Shown: piece by piece, positions 32,864-43,800 of the stretch
How the letters are laid out: each line of letters begins with the position of its first letter
Position numbering within the stretch: the stretch's first letter is position 1
NCBI GenBank assembly: GCA_032988195.1
Contig: JANTQE010000004.1
Location: 62,001-126,000, forward strand
Direction: 5' to 3'
Source of the DNA: Arachnomyces sp. PD_36
Taxonomy: Eukaryota; Ascomycota; Eurotiomycetes; Onygenales; Arachnomycetaceae
DNA length: 64,000 nt
Program-made: the position numbers and the translations under genes
The notes under the pieces: model-generated
Told to the model about the DNA's origin: nothing
Database searches by the model: none
What the model saw: only the letters and a program-made list of their open reading frames with translations

Positions 32864-34789
32864 ATGCGACTCCCAAAACTCACACCGCTTCAATCCCGGC
32901 TGGCCGCCTCACTAGGCGCATCACTATCTCTGATTGTCCTCTACCTTATCCTATGCAGCCCTCGGCTGGCATACGCGGCGGACACGGATCCGAACGAAGG
33001 AAGCACATATGGAATTGATACAGGGTCTTCTGGGCTCTCTGGGGATTATGGAGTAGCCTCCCCAGAGTTAATGGGCCAGGGCTTGGAGGGGCTTTTTGGC
33101 GGCAATATCGTTGTACGAGACGTACCAGCGGGTGCGACAGTGCTGGATAACAATAAGCCGGAAGCACCCAACATTGACCCAGGAGAGACGCAACACTATG
33201 TTTTCCTCAAGGAAGCTTTGGCCGGCCCAAAGTCGCCAATTCCGTCACTTGTCCCCGATGCGGGGACGGAGGGTGACGAAGGTGATGAATTAGAGCGTCG
33301 CGCGGATCCGGCGAACTCTACCACCCCTCTTTATATATCGCTAAACACCTGCCTGGTACCGTTCTTGAAGTCAAGTGATGCGTCGAATGACGAGCCACTC
33401 CCCCAATTGAAGGTCTACATCTCACAATCGAAATCACTGCAAAAGCCCGGCCCAGATGTCGACAGCTCTGACCAAATTATCATAGAGGCCGATGGCGGAT
33501 TTGTCGGGACAACCGTGAATGCCACAGGGGATGTCTTTATCGGAGTCAGCGCTCCTAATTTGAAGGATTTTTCCGAAGTCTACAACTATGAGATCGCTGC
33601 GTCGATTGACGCTCCATATCATGATTACAACGAGGACACGCCAGACCTCTATTTCGTTGACGGCGACAGCTACACTGCTCTACTTGTGACTAACGATGTA
33701 ACAACACAATCCGACCCCGGAGACGAGGAGTTTAAGAAATGGATGGAGGCTGACCCTCCTTTCACTATGTTTGCCCAAAACACAAACGACACTTCTATTT
33801 CTGGTCTTGAGAAATCATACTGCGGCTTAAAGAAGTTTTCTAAAATCAGCAAGAATACCGATAATGTCAAGGCCGGGATGACAAGCAGAGGGATAGGCGG
33901 GAGGCCGAAGGAACAGTTTTACATTACGAGCCTGAACGAGAGTTCAATATACTACGGTTTCCTTGCCATTGATTCGAATTCTAGTAGTGAAGGCAATGTT
34001 GGTGGAGGTGGAAAAGTTTGGAAGGCTATGAATTTCACAACAAAAGCAGGTATGTACAACCCTTTGCCTTCCACGGTTATACTCTTCAGTTCTAATTCCG
34101 CCAATCCAGAACACAATTGTGCCCTCGTTTTCAATCTGGAATTTTGCTCCGAAGTCGCCTACGCTGTTCCGTCGAACAGTTCCATCGAGGTAGATGGGCT
34201 AATGAAGCTCTATGATTCCCACGCTTCCGCATTGTACAAAAACTTTTCTAGATCTCTGCAGCAAATTGCTTGCAACGCATCCTCAACATCTCGGTACTCA
34301 CTAGCAAGCGACTGCGACCATTGCGCATCCGCGTATAAACAATGGCTCTGCGCAGTCACCATCCCCCGCTGCAGTGATTTTTCCAGCAACCTTCCTTTCT
34401 TGCGGGCGAGAAACACTGGGCAACCATTCCTGGACGGGTCCACATTAGACGAGTCGAGCATATATCACAATGATCCCTGGGCCAACTCCTCTCGGAATCC
34501 AATAATCGATACTGAGATCCGACCCGGTCCGTACAAAGAGGTTCTCCCCTGCCAGGATCTATGCTATGATCTTGTCCAAAGTTGCCCTGCCGCCCTTGGG
34601 TTCGGGTGCCCCGAGGGAAATTCGCTTAATGCCTCGTATGGTACGCGAAGCCCCGATGGTGATATCACCTGTAGCTACCTGGGAGCAGCGTACTTCTTGA
34701 ATGCCGGATGGAAAGTTATCGAAGGCACTCGCTTGGCTCTTTGGGCTCTGACTGCATTCTGGGCTGCTAATTTAGCGCTCGCTTTGTAA
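32864..34789 (+). CDS. mid1: Mid1, stretch-activated calcium channel component
   Basis: Mid1 partners Cch1 in the high-affinity plasma-membrane calcium influx system used in stress, polarity and mating. I start at ATG 32864; the frame is open further up only from a non-ATG codon. The N-terminus is a signal sequence (SLGASLSLIVLYLILC). A long extracellular region with many N-x-S/T sites follows. The Cys-rich C-terminal part includes FCSEVAYAVPSN, CDHCASAYKQWLCAVTIPRC and CQDLCYDLVQSCP, family hallmarks, and the protein ends in a hydrophobic segment. A 60-nt sequence at 34050-34109 has GTATGT...CCAG ends and is open in frame. Splicing it (giving TTKAEHNCALVF, 621 aa) restores the spacing expected of relatives; unspliced RNA gives 641 aa. 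Confidence 0.93.
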   Translation: MRLPKLTPLQSRLAASLGASLSLIVLYLILCSPRLAYAADTDPNEGSTYGIDTGSSGLSGDYGVASPELMGQGLEGLFGGNIVVRDVPAGATVLDNNKPEAPNIDPGETQHYVFLKEALAGPKSPIPSLVPDAGTEGDEGDELERRADPANSTTPLYISLNTCLVPFLKSSDASNDEPLPQLKVYISQSKSLQKPGPDVDSSDQIIIEADGGFVGTTVNATGDVFIGVSAPNLKDFSEVYNYEIAASIDAPYHDYNEDTPDLYFVDGDSYTALLVTNDVTTQSDPGDEEFKKWMEADPPFTMFAQNTNDTSISGLEKSYCGLKKFSKISKNTDNVKAGMTSRGIGGRPKEQFYITSLNESSIYYGFLAIDSNSSSEGNVGGGGKVWKAMNFTTKAGMYNPLPSTVILFSSNSANPEHNCALVFNLEFCSEVAYAVPSNSSIEVDGLMKLYDSHASALYKNFSRSLQQIACNASSTSRYSLASDCDHCASAYKQWLCAVTIPRCSDFSSNLPFLRARNTGQPFLDGSTLDESSIYHNDPWANSSRNPIIDTEIRPGPYKEVLPCQDLCYDLVQSCPAALGFGCPEGNSLNASYGTRSPDGDITCSYLGAAYFLNAGWKVIEGTRLALWALTAFWAANLALAL

Positions 34790-35313
34790 ATCATTTTCCT
34801 TCCCACATCTTCCGTGATTTATTCACTTGTCTTTTTATTTTGGGTCATGCATGGTGTTCGGTTTTGCAAAGGGCGGGTAGGCCCTGGTTTGCAAGCATGG
34901 TTGTTCTACATGGTGATGTATTGGGGTGAGATCTTTTGCATACAAGCATGGGATGGAGTAATAGGCCACTTCCTTTCTTTCCTTTCCCGCTGTACTTTTC
35001 TCGTTATGTTTTGCGCCTTGCGTGTGTTTCCACGATATAGGGTAGAAAAATGTCCTTAATACCTGCACATGTAGAAATAGAAAGTATTGTCTATAATCGG
35101 TGAACAGTTACTCGTTGGCTCAATCATTTATCCTACCCGTAGGCAAGTTATCCTTCTAGTTTCGTAGATACAAACAAACTCCCACTTCATGGGGAGAAAC
35201 AATCAATAAGTGGTATATCCATGGCCCAAACTCCTATAAATGCTTGCTCCTCGGGCCCAGAAATCAAGGTGAGCCTCAACGGCTTGAATAATACTAAGCT
35301 AACCTTGTGCGCC
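34790..35313. other. Intergenic between convergent mid1 and ess2
   Basis: 524 bp, 3' UTR-type sequence. No gene seen. Confidence 0.6.
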
Positions 35314-36777
35314 CTATTTCTTTCGCTTTGGCGTGGGAGTCCACATATTGCCCTTCGACGCACCGGCTGTCGAACCGGCCTTAGCGGATCGCCGAGGCGT
35401 GCTCCCTACCTTCTCCCACAACATACGTGCCGCGGGCGTCAACGACACACTGCCCCCCACAGGGGTCTTTCCCGCCCCAGGCGTCCGCCCAAAGTTCATC
35501 ATGGGACTACTCGGAAACTTCGGCACAGGCGTCTTCGTCTCCCTCGCCACCTTCACCGATCGATTATTCTTCGCAACGCGATCAACCATTCGATGATGGA
35601 GGTCTTCGCGCTTCCGATTCTCCTTGATATTGAAAGGATTTGAAGCGGAATCCACACCGACTTGACTGGAGAGGAGCTTGAGCTGGAATTGCGGATCGTT
35701 GTATTGGTCGTCATCTGGTTCGGGTTCGTCTTCATCGACGAAGGCGTAACCAGCCACACGGGGTGTTTCGCCGCCTGTATATCCTGGTTCAGAATCCGTG
35801 GGTCGAGGACGACCAGCAATGGCATCGCGAATTGCGGAAACGGACGGTGAAGGGGGAACGTTATTTTCGTCGTCGGTTTCAGTCGCGGATGATATAGGCT
35901 GGATGCGCGTGTTGCCATGAATAACCTGCTTTGCTCCAGCGCGGGATGAGGTTTCTGCCTTTTGCTGGATGGTCTCATGAGTATCCTCAACAGACGATGG
36001 AGTGAACATTAACGAATTCTCTGGGCCCGTCTTCCAGGATTCGGGTTGTGCGGGACGGGCATCCGAGTCGGAGGTAATCATGAGTTGTTTATCCTTATTC
36101 TTATTATCAGAATCCCCCTGCGCAGATATCCTTTTCGCCTCGCGTTGGCGGTGGGCTATCTGTCTAGCAGACGTAACCTTGTTCCCATTCCACATCCAAG
36201 AGTACTTCTCCCGCCGCTTGACATTCTGCTTATCAAGAAGTTTATTGAAGGACTCGTTATCCTCACTGGTATATTTCCCCTGAAATGCACCAAGACCCAT
36301 ATGCCTTGCTTCATCGTCCTCCGTCTTTGCGGCGAGAGAGGAAGCAGTCGATAGCTCGGAACCGGCGACCGACGCTGGTGTATCTCCAACCCATCCCCTC
36401 GGCGTCTCTCCACCTCGCTGTGGTGTTGGTGTCGGTGTTGCTGAACCCGCTCGTGGGGTCATGCTCACGCCTCTTCTCTCTCTGGCCCTTGCCCCCGCAG
36501 GTCCCGGGGTCATCACCTCAGAGAGCTTGCGGCCTGCGGTGGCGATCCACCTTCGATCTTTGGAGTCCAACGCATCTAGGTATTCTTGCTGCGACTGTGT
36601 TTCGAGTAGGCCCGGAAAGAAGTCTCTTGCTATGATATGTGATAGGGCGTCGGTGTATGCGTCCTCTTCTAAAACTTTGGGCGGGCGCTTTATACGTTTC
36701 GGAGGGGGCGGCGGAGGCATTAAAGCATTATCTGACTGGCGTTTCACCAAACTTTGCGACGACGGAGAAGAAGCCAT
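35314..36777 (-). CDS. ess2: Ess2/Bis1 (DGCR14 family) nuclear splicing-associated protein
   Basis: Members are nuclear and associate with the late spliceosome (human ESS2/DGCR14, fission yeast Bis1). Single exon of 487 aa. The conserved N-terminal block is KVLEEDAYTDALSHIIARDFFPGL, followed by EYLDALDSKD. The mid-domain contains YTSEDNESFNKLLDKQNVKRREKYSWMW. The C-terminal part has SNPFNIKENRKREDLHHRM and the terminal PAARMLWEKV block, then a short basic tail ending PKRKK. The linkers are Thr/Pro-rich (TPTPTPQRGGETPRG). A poly-Pro run follows the start. A CACGTG palindrome sits 160 bp upstream. Confidence 0.95.
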   Translation of the reverse strand: MASSPSSQSLVKRQSDNALMPPPPPPKRIKRPPKVLEEDAYTDALSHIIARDFFPGLLETQSQQEYLDALDSKDRRWIATAGRKLSEVMTPGPAGARARERRGVSMTPRAGSATPTPTPQRGGETPRGWVGDTPASVAGSELSTASSLAAKTEDDEARHMGLGAFQGKYTSEDNESFNKLLDKQNVKRREKYSWMWNGNKVTSARQIAHRQREAKRISAQGDSDNKNKDKQLMITSDSDARPAQPESWKTGPENSLMFTPSSVEDTHETIQQKAETSSRAGAKQVIHGNTRIQPISSATETDDENNVPPSPSVSAIRDAIAGRPRPTDSEPGYTGGETPRVAGYAFVDEDEPEPDDDQYNDPQFQLKLLSSQVGVDSASNPFNIKENRKREDLHHRMVDRVAKNNRSVKVARETKTPVPKFPSSPMMNFGRTPGAGKTPVGGSVSLTPAARMLWEKVGSTPRRSAKAGSTAGASKGNMWTPTPKRKK

Positions 36778-38357
36778 TGTTTGGTTTAGTGGTATAAGAG
36801 AAACAAGGCCAAAAACTGAGAGCTTCCTAATCGTTTGGCGGAAGATGAAGAGAAAGTCGACGATGTCATTTTGAGGCTCAACGATAGGCTATATTCACTA
36901 ACCATGTTTGGGAGATGTGGGTCTAACGATCTTTATATCACGTGATTGGGATACATCAAAATCTACTTCTCAAAGCAACCGTCAAACAGCGAATTTCATT
37001 CAATCAATCGCTGCCCAGATTGCCTCGGAGTTTACGAATATAAATCTTGGTGCGACTCAATATCTCACTGCTTGAGCAACCATACAATCCGATGTGCGCC
37101 ATCTTGTAAAAGTATAATGTGTCCAAATGTCGGAAATGAGGACGTCCTCAAGGTCGTCGTTCAGTTAAGCTTAAATAATTTTCCAGCCGTTTATTTCAAC
37201 GTCAAGCCACCGCTCGTGACGGCGCCAGAGCAAATACTACTTTTCAAACCCCTTTTGAGCAAGAACCTCGCGATGATTCCAACCTACCAAGCCATGAAGA
37301 CCAGCAAAAAGAAGGCGTAATCACTTGTTTTAGTTCAGCGCCGAGCAGTCGGTGGAAAAGATATTTCAACATATTAACTGTTAAAGTGCAATTGTTTTCC
37401 CTCCCTTTTATTTTTTTTGTACAAAGGCTTTAATGCATGAAGCCTCGCGATATAGATGCAAGAGAAAAAGAATCCTCCCATATTAGACACAAAAAGAGAA
37501 GCACCACCACAAGACCCATAAACGAGAGCAGCCCAAAGGGCAGTAGGACTTGGACCAGGATAAAAGAGGGAAGGGAAAAACAAAGGTACTCCAGTCCAGT
37601 CATAAGAACCCAGCCGTCCCCTTGAAGTCCTAAGTGGAAACCTCCCTCAAACCCCAATCCCATTCTGCTCCAAAGGTATTCACCCAAAACAAACAAGAAG
37701 TGAGTGGCAGCTCCAGCATCATTCATCCGGAAGGCGGGGCCCAGGCTATACATCGGACCCCCGACCTGTCTATCAAATATTAATGAAAACGAAGGTGTTT
37801 TAAACAAGGCGGATTTTCCAACCACCAGATACCAAAAAAAAAGACCAAGATAAAAGAAATATGACGAGAGTATATAGAAAAGTGGGGGCAGAACGAGAGA
37901 AGACACCCCGCTTCAGGATATGTGACCTAGAAAAGAGAGGAAAGAGAGTGTAAAATACTTAAGGAAATGAATGGCTGGAGTGTTGTTATCAAAACCGAGG
38001 CACCCGACGCGATGCAAATATGTGTGGTGAAAAAAAAGCAATCAAGTAAGTCGAAGTGAAGAATCATGAATCGTACATAGAAAGCTCAACGGGCATGCCG
38101 AGGGTATATCCAAAAGAAGAGAGGACAGAAATATAACGGGGGGGTGGGGACAATATCTAAGCTATGACCGGGGCGTTTTTGGCCCAAGTCAAAATCAGGC
38201 TTGAGATAAGAAGAGGCTTTTAAGAAAGAGATGCAGATCAGGGAATGCAAGAAAGGTTTGGGAGATTAAGTTTATCGCCACGACGGCATTCAAGATGTAA
38301 AGGTTTTAAAGACGAGGTTGGAGAACGAACGAGAAGGAAAGGGCGTCATGGATCGTC
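36778..38357. other. Intergenic: ess2 promoter and 3' region of the CRIB gene
   Basis: 1.58 kb. It holds the CACGTG palindrome at 36937 and A-rich sequence (37400-38250) suited to a long 3' UTR. One open frame (36946-37320, plus strand) ends here without a known match and was not called. Confidence 0.5.
36937..36946. promoter_or_regulatory. ATCACGTGAT palindrome (Cbf1-type bHLH site) upstream of ess2
   Basis: Identical over 10 bp to the site at 32539, located 160 bp upstream of the ess2 ATG (36777). Confidence 0.6.
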
Positions 38358-40844
38358 CTATTTAGTAATCGGTGGAGAGGTTGGGAATAGTGAATATGAT
38401 GTTCGTGCTTTGCGGTTGGTGGTCGTTGTCCGAGTCATGGTGGACGAACGCGCCCTTGTCGTAGGTGGAGGCCCAGCTGCTTTCAACGCTGCAGCGGATA
38501 TATGAGCCTCGAATGTAGAGGCTGATTTGGCACGATCATGAGTGAGTGTGATTGCTGGAACCGGGACTTCCTGGTCAACATGGTCGTTATTCGGGTTCTC
38601 TTTGTGTAATGACATTTCGGCAACTTCTCGGGCGAGACTCCTATTCCGCTGATGAGTTGAGTTGTTACGAGAAGAGGGTGGGCTGGGGTCGATAATCATG
38701 AAGGTGGATGGATCTTCGTTGATGGATGATGCGTCACGGTCCATCGCTTCGCAGCTGCTATTCATACTATGGACTAACTCTGGGACGCTGGTAGTGGAGA
38801 GGGACGATCGATGCTTCCGAGCGATGGACCCAGCACGAGACAATATCATGCTTTCTTGCGAGTTGCACTTGCTAATAGGAGAGCCACCACTTCGGGTGGG
38901 CGACGACGGTTCAAGGACTTGATCCTCGGACAGGGGATAGAACGTAATATGGTGACCATTTTCGTCGTTTCCAGATATAAGCTCCTCATAGATTGCCTCG
39001 TGCGTCATGTCGTTGCCAATCCCCGAAGTAATGAGCGGTTGAGACTCGGGTTTGTTGAAATAGTCGCTTCTCTGATCGCGCTTCCCCCGTCTAAATAGCT
39101 CAGATGTTTCAACGGCACTCAACGGAGTTACGGAGTCATGCATCGTTGATGCGGACAAAGCTGAAGAAGGTTCAAGGTCAGGGGTCGCAAGTGTTGAAGG
39201 GCTTGCCTGGTAGGCAACCAGTCTCGAAGGGTTCGAGGTGGGATCATGATGGCTCGATTTAGGAAGATCTAAAACAGGAAAGTTGACCCTATCCGATGAT
39301 TTGGTATCGTTTACCTCTGGACCATCCAGGGACATACGGCACCAGTCAAAATTCGAGTTAGATTCAGCAGCATGTTCGTAGCAATAATCAATGTCGTCTT
39401 CCCACGTCTCGTCGATCGCTGTTCCAATCTCGTCGGGTCGCGGGCTTTCACGGCCTTCGACGATACGTGAAGATTGTTCGAAATCAAACCGATATCCGGG
39501 GATTGTAGGGGACCCAACCAACACCGGATATTGATTAACTACCCCGACTGACTGACGCGCCTTTGGAGAAAGTCGATGAAACCCTGGAGCGGAAATTGGT
39601 TCGGTTGGTTTAAAGCTAGCCTCTGTAGGAGACCTTTGGGAGCTGTACGAATCATTTTCAAGGGCAAATGAAGTCTCGCTGTCTTCGGGGACATCCGCTA
39701 GGTCAGAAGGGTAACTAGCCATGGGAGGGGACCTGATGACTTTGGCGCTCCTGTCAGTGGTGCTGAAGGCGTGACCAACCTCCGGCTGGAATACTTCCGC
39801 CAAATCTAGGCGGGATAGCGACTCTCGTCTATCTTCACCAGTGGAGTAAACGAACTCGGGGAAAGTAGAGGGGGCATCAAGACCGAGCAGAGCATCAATT
39901 GTTTGACAAGTAGGTTCAGGAATGTCGGAGCATGCCAGACGAGACGAAATTCTGGGAGGTGGTACAATGGATGGCGAGGTCGGTGGCCTCTGAATCCTGG
40001 AAACCGGGCGAGAGAAATTCTCAAAGCATCGAGATTGTCGTTTCCATTCGGCGCCCGAGTCGAGAGGAGCTGTCGCACATCCCTGTGGGTCAGGCGATTC
40101 CGGCGGAGAGTTCGAAGGGAGTGATCGTGGACCCATATTCATATCAGAGATGTTACGGCTTCTTAAATCCTCCGAGGAGAAGTTCCTGAAGAGGAGGTTC
40201 TGCGCCGTTATTCCTTTCAATTCCGTGTCCGGCCTTTGTGACGCCCGTATAGCTGAGAACTCAGACACCAGTCGATCCTCGTTCGCGGTGTCAAGAGACT
40301 GGAACTGCCTAGAATTTGTGTGGGTTACGTGTTGGAAGTCAAAGGGGTCGGAGATATTCTTTTTTAAAAGTTCGTCTAAAGATTGGTTAGTAAATGCGAC
40401 CTGGCCTCGACAAAGCGCAAACTTACGTGTATCACTATGTCGCACCTTGTGGCTCCGCTGGAAGAGATCGGGTACATCAAACTTCTGCTTCTCTCCTGGG
40501 AATTCGTCGTGCTCGTCGAGAATCAATGTAGACGAGATACTGAACTTGCTGCCCTGGCGTCTCAAAATCCGGCTACTTCTCGAAAAGATAGATTTCGCGA
40601 CTTTCTCCTGCTTATCAGTATGGGACCCAGTGGGGCTAATTGTGTGACCATCCTGCGACGACCTTCGGGAGGAGATATCAGTCGATGTCATTGAGGTAGC
40701 AGGAGATAGATGGGAAGAGAGGGTTGATGTCGAGGTGTTGCTTCTAGTGCGTCCGCCGAAAACCGAGCGACGTTTTGGGCTCTGATGAGTGTTCGCCCTT
40801 GTCCGGGAAGGAAGACCCTCCGTATAATAACCGGTCATCGACAT
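38358..40844 (-). CDS. CRIB-motif protein, putative Cdc42/Rac effector of unknown role
   Basis: Large Ser/Thr-rich protein. The only recognisable element is ISDPFDFQHVTH (about residue 150), which fits the CRIB consensus ISxPxxFxHxxH that binds GTP-loaded Cdc42/Rac. No kinase, PH or GAP domain follows, so it is not a PAK. Just upstream of the motif the minus strand has GTAAGT, ACTAAC and TTTAG signals delimiting a 51-nt intron (40426-40376) that is open in frame. Splicing gives 811 aa and places HSDTHELLKKN before the motif; the unspliced product is 828 aa. The rest is low-complexity with Ser/Arg-rich patches (possible phosphorylation) and ends TSPPITK. The 7.5 kb upstream carries no gene. 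Confidence 0.82.
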   Translation of the reverse strand: MSMTGYYTEGLPSRTRANTHQSPKRRSVFGGRTRSNTSTSTLSSHLSPATSMTSTDISSRRSSQDGHTISPTGSHTDKQEKVAKSIFSRSSRILRRQGSKFSISSTLILDEHDEFPGEKQKFDVPDLFQRSHKVRHSDTRKFALCRGQVAFTNQSLDELLKKNISDPFDFQHVTHTNSRQFQSLDTANEDRLVSEFSAIRASQRPDTELKGITAQNLLFRNFSSEDLRSRNISDMNMGPRSLPSNSPPESPDPQGCATAPLDSGAEWKRQSRCFENFSRPVSRIQRPPTSPSIVPPPRISSRLACSDIPEPTCQTIDALLGLDAPSTFPEFVYSTGEDRRESLSRLDLAEVFQPEVGHAFSTTDRSAKVIRSPPMASYPSDLADVPEDSETSFALENDSYSSQRSPTEASFKPTEPISAPGFHRLSPKARQSVGVVNQYPVLVGSPTIPGYRFDFEQSSRIVEGRESPRPDEIGTAIDETWEDDIDYCYEHAAESNSNFDWCRMSLDGPEVNDTKSSDRVNFPVLDLPKSSHHDPTSNPSRLVAYQASPSTLATPDLEPSSALSASTMHDSVTPLSAVETSELFRRGKRDQRSDYFNKPESQPLITSGIGNDMTHEAIYEELISGNDENGHHITFYPLSEDQVLEPSSPTRSGGSPISKCNSQESMILSRAGSIARKHRSSLSTTSVPELVHSMNSSCEAMDRDASSINEDPSTFMIIDPSPPSSRNNSTHQRNRSLAREVAEMSLHKENPNNDHVDQEVPVPAITLTHDRAKSASTFEAHISAAALKAAGPPPTTRARSSTMTRTTTTNRKARTSYSLFPTSPPITK

Positions 40845-43800
40845 GATTGAGGGTAATTCTCCAGGATCTCCTTTTCATCATACCACGCGACAAGAGGGTC
40901 TCAAAAAACCTTTTAGAGTGTAAGTTCTTTGAGAAGGAGACGGCGCGGTTTCAGCGAAATGAAATAGGAACGACGGGTAGACCAGGTCAAGGCTTCTCCG
41001 CAATCGAGCACGAGAGGTAACAGCGGAACTCTACGAGGACCCTGGTCTCGATCGATATAACAGGAGAATTGGCTTCGGGGGATGATGGGAGCCGGCACGA
41101 GATGAGCGAAGCTCGACCAAAATTGTCCTCGGTAAATATAATAGCAAAGGAGTGCAAGGATGGGAGGACGGTTCAAGGAAGGAATACAATCATCAATGGA
41201 TGCGACTCGAAAGAGTGTTGGGGTCGGAATTCGGACAGAGGGAGGGGAGCGACTCGCTCAAAAGGTACAAGGAGTCGGGGATTATTTGATTGAAGACTGA
41301 ATGGACGGTTATCAGGCGCAGCGCAACGCAGCGTATGCAGTGCAATGCAGTCCCTACCCAGGTCGTTGTTAATATGAGGAAGAACGGAGGTCTGTCCAGT
41401 GGTATGGATCGAAATTGGGGCGGATATTATTGTCTTGAGGGCTGGTTTCTCGCTGATGCTTCAAACTTCGCGCTGCTGTGCGTCTGGTAGTCTGAGGATC
41501 ACCAGATGCCGATTGACGACGCTAGGCTAACGGTCTTGAGCAGGAAGCTTTCAAGGCTTGACGGCTGAGGAAGCTTCCCCCTTTGAAATTTGAAGGTCAA
41601 CAAAAAATAATCTCCCCCGAGAACCAGTGTCTTCTGTTGTGCGAAGAGCCACAGCTTGAGATATGCGGACACTTGCCTTGCCCATCCCCCTCCACACGAA
41701 TCATTTCACCCTTCTTATTTCCAAAAAAATAAAATAAAACATCTCAAAAAGACGGGACGGGCCCCCTCACCCCCAAAGGATTTGAGGGCCCTCAGGGATC
41801 CCAGGCCTGCAAGTGCTTGGTACCGACTAGCATGAGAGACCAGGGGGAAGACAAAAATACGGAGGAGACCAGGGAGTTGAGAAAAAACGAAGACGGTCGC
41901 GAAGCGATCGACCCCTATCCACCCCGAGTCTCCACCGCCAAGCTTCAAAGAAACGGCGCAGACGCCAGTGGATGAATGATATCGTCGGTTAACGGCCTAT
42001 GTGATTCGGGAGAAAAAGGTTTCAAAGCGAGAGAGGCTGGTTGCTTTGCACACTGCACAGTGACGAGAAAAGCCGGTCACTCGCCTTTTTTTTCCCGCAG
42101 AGAGGAGAGGGGGAAAGACAAAGCCCGCGTCTCTGCTCCGTAAAAAGAAAAGAAAGCAAAACCTTCTCCTTTGTTTTCGGCTTCAAAGCGAGGTCCCTGC
42201 TAGTGTATCATACGAAAACATTTCTCGGAACCGTGTTGTTTGTGCGACGATGGGAGTCTCCAACTCCATCTCGCATCTTATTCGTGCAAGTCACCCAGTT
42301 CAGATTTCGGATGTTGATCTCTTCTTCTTCGTCTCGAGGATCCCTGGTCGATGAATGGATACATCTTCGTCGAGACGGCTTCATCGTCCCACAGTCAGAT
42401 ATCGATTTGAACGATGCCCGCAACACGAGAAGGTGATGGAGCTGTGATTGCGCACATCACATCAGCTCTTTATTCTTCCTTCAGCTTTGTCTCCCTGGTG
42501 CCCTGGTTCTGACGACTTCATATGAGAACGGAACTGAGAGACGGGAAACTTTCGGGCTCCAGAGCTCAAAACGCTCAGTTTGTTTCCAGACAAGCCACAA
42601 CCATAAAAGGAGGCTGTCAGACGTCTCTGAATTATTTTCCGATGAAGAAAGAAAAGTCAAAGTGGGAATTTTCCCACACCACTGAGAAGCAGAGAAACCT
42701 TTTGCCAGTCCAGGAAATTTGGAAGAAAGAAGCGAAAGATCAAAAGCAAAGAGAAGGAACTCCATGCATGCATCAACGCAGTTTCTCGCCGGTTAGCGAG
42801 GACGCCACAAAAAAATCTCTCTCCATCTGTCCCATTATTGGGCCGTCCCTCAAGGAATATTTTTTTAATTCAGATTTTAGTGTCAAAAACGTTCAAAAGA
42901 ATTAATTAAACATCCTTGAAACCGAGAATTCTCAAGCCTCAAACCCAAAGCAAAATAGAAGAAAAAGAAAGGAATGCTCTTTCAAAATCCAAAATCCTCG
43001 CCTGCGCTAATTTTGAGCCCAGCATATCTCACTAAACGCGTGGGACAAAAAGAAAGGAGAACCCTCAACAGTCAAATCATCGTCGCCAATTCTTTGATAT
43101 CTGGCTCCATCGAAAATCTTTGGAGCCAATGACCGATCCAGCCAAGCTCGAAATCTTGCTGGAATGTGTTGCTTTTTGGTGTCGAGATCTTGCGGTCTTT
43201 GCTCGTGCCCTAAAATGATTCCCCCATCAAGGGCTGAGAAGCTGAGAAGCTGAATTATATTGATCTTCAACTTCAAAAGAATACGGTGGATGAAAATAGA
43301 ACACCGCCAGAGATGTGGACGATGCCCAAATGCAAGTGAGACCCAGAACAGACTCGCACTGCAGGTTCGTTGTTTCTCTCAATTTGGCGAAGGGCGTTCG
43401 GAATTATGGTTCCAACCGCATTGAACAGTCTTCGTCTCTTTCCCTCACGATTTGACGAACATCGACCATGAATAATGATCACCAAGATCTGACCAAGGAT
43501 CCTCACTCAGACCGAGTCATGATTCCTGCATGGAATGATCTCGTCACTCTGTCTCGTGCAGAGAAAGAGTCACTGTCCTCGGCAGGACCCAAGTTTTCTC
43601 AGCTTCAAGGGGGGACTGAAACACAACTGCATATCTTTGGGGTTTTCCTCTTTCCCGTTTCCGAACTCAGTCCACCGCTCTGCAGTGGACCTCCTCTATC
43701 TTAGTTCAGTTTGAGATAAACCTTCACGAAAGCCCACTTTCAAAGATCTCGACTCGGCCCACCCAGTATCACAGACAGATGAGGATGGATGCGGAAAAGG

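Noticed and set aside
36946..37320. Plus-strand open frame of 124 codons with several Cys and a basic end (MKTSKKKA)
   Set aside because: It starts at a non-ATG codon; the first ATG (37117) leaves 67 residues that match nothing I know, and no splice signals improve it.
41318..41356. Quasi-repeat of GCAGYGYA-type words
   Set aside because: Copies are short and diverged; could be chance in a GC-richer patch.
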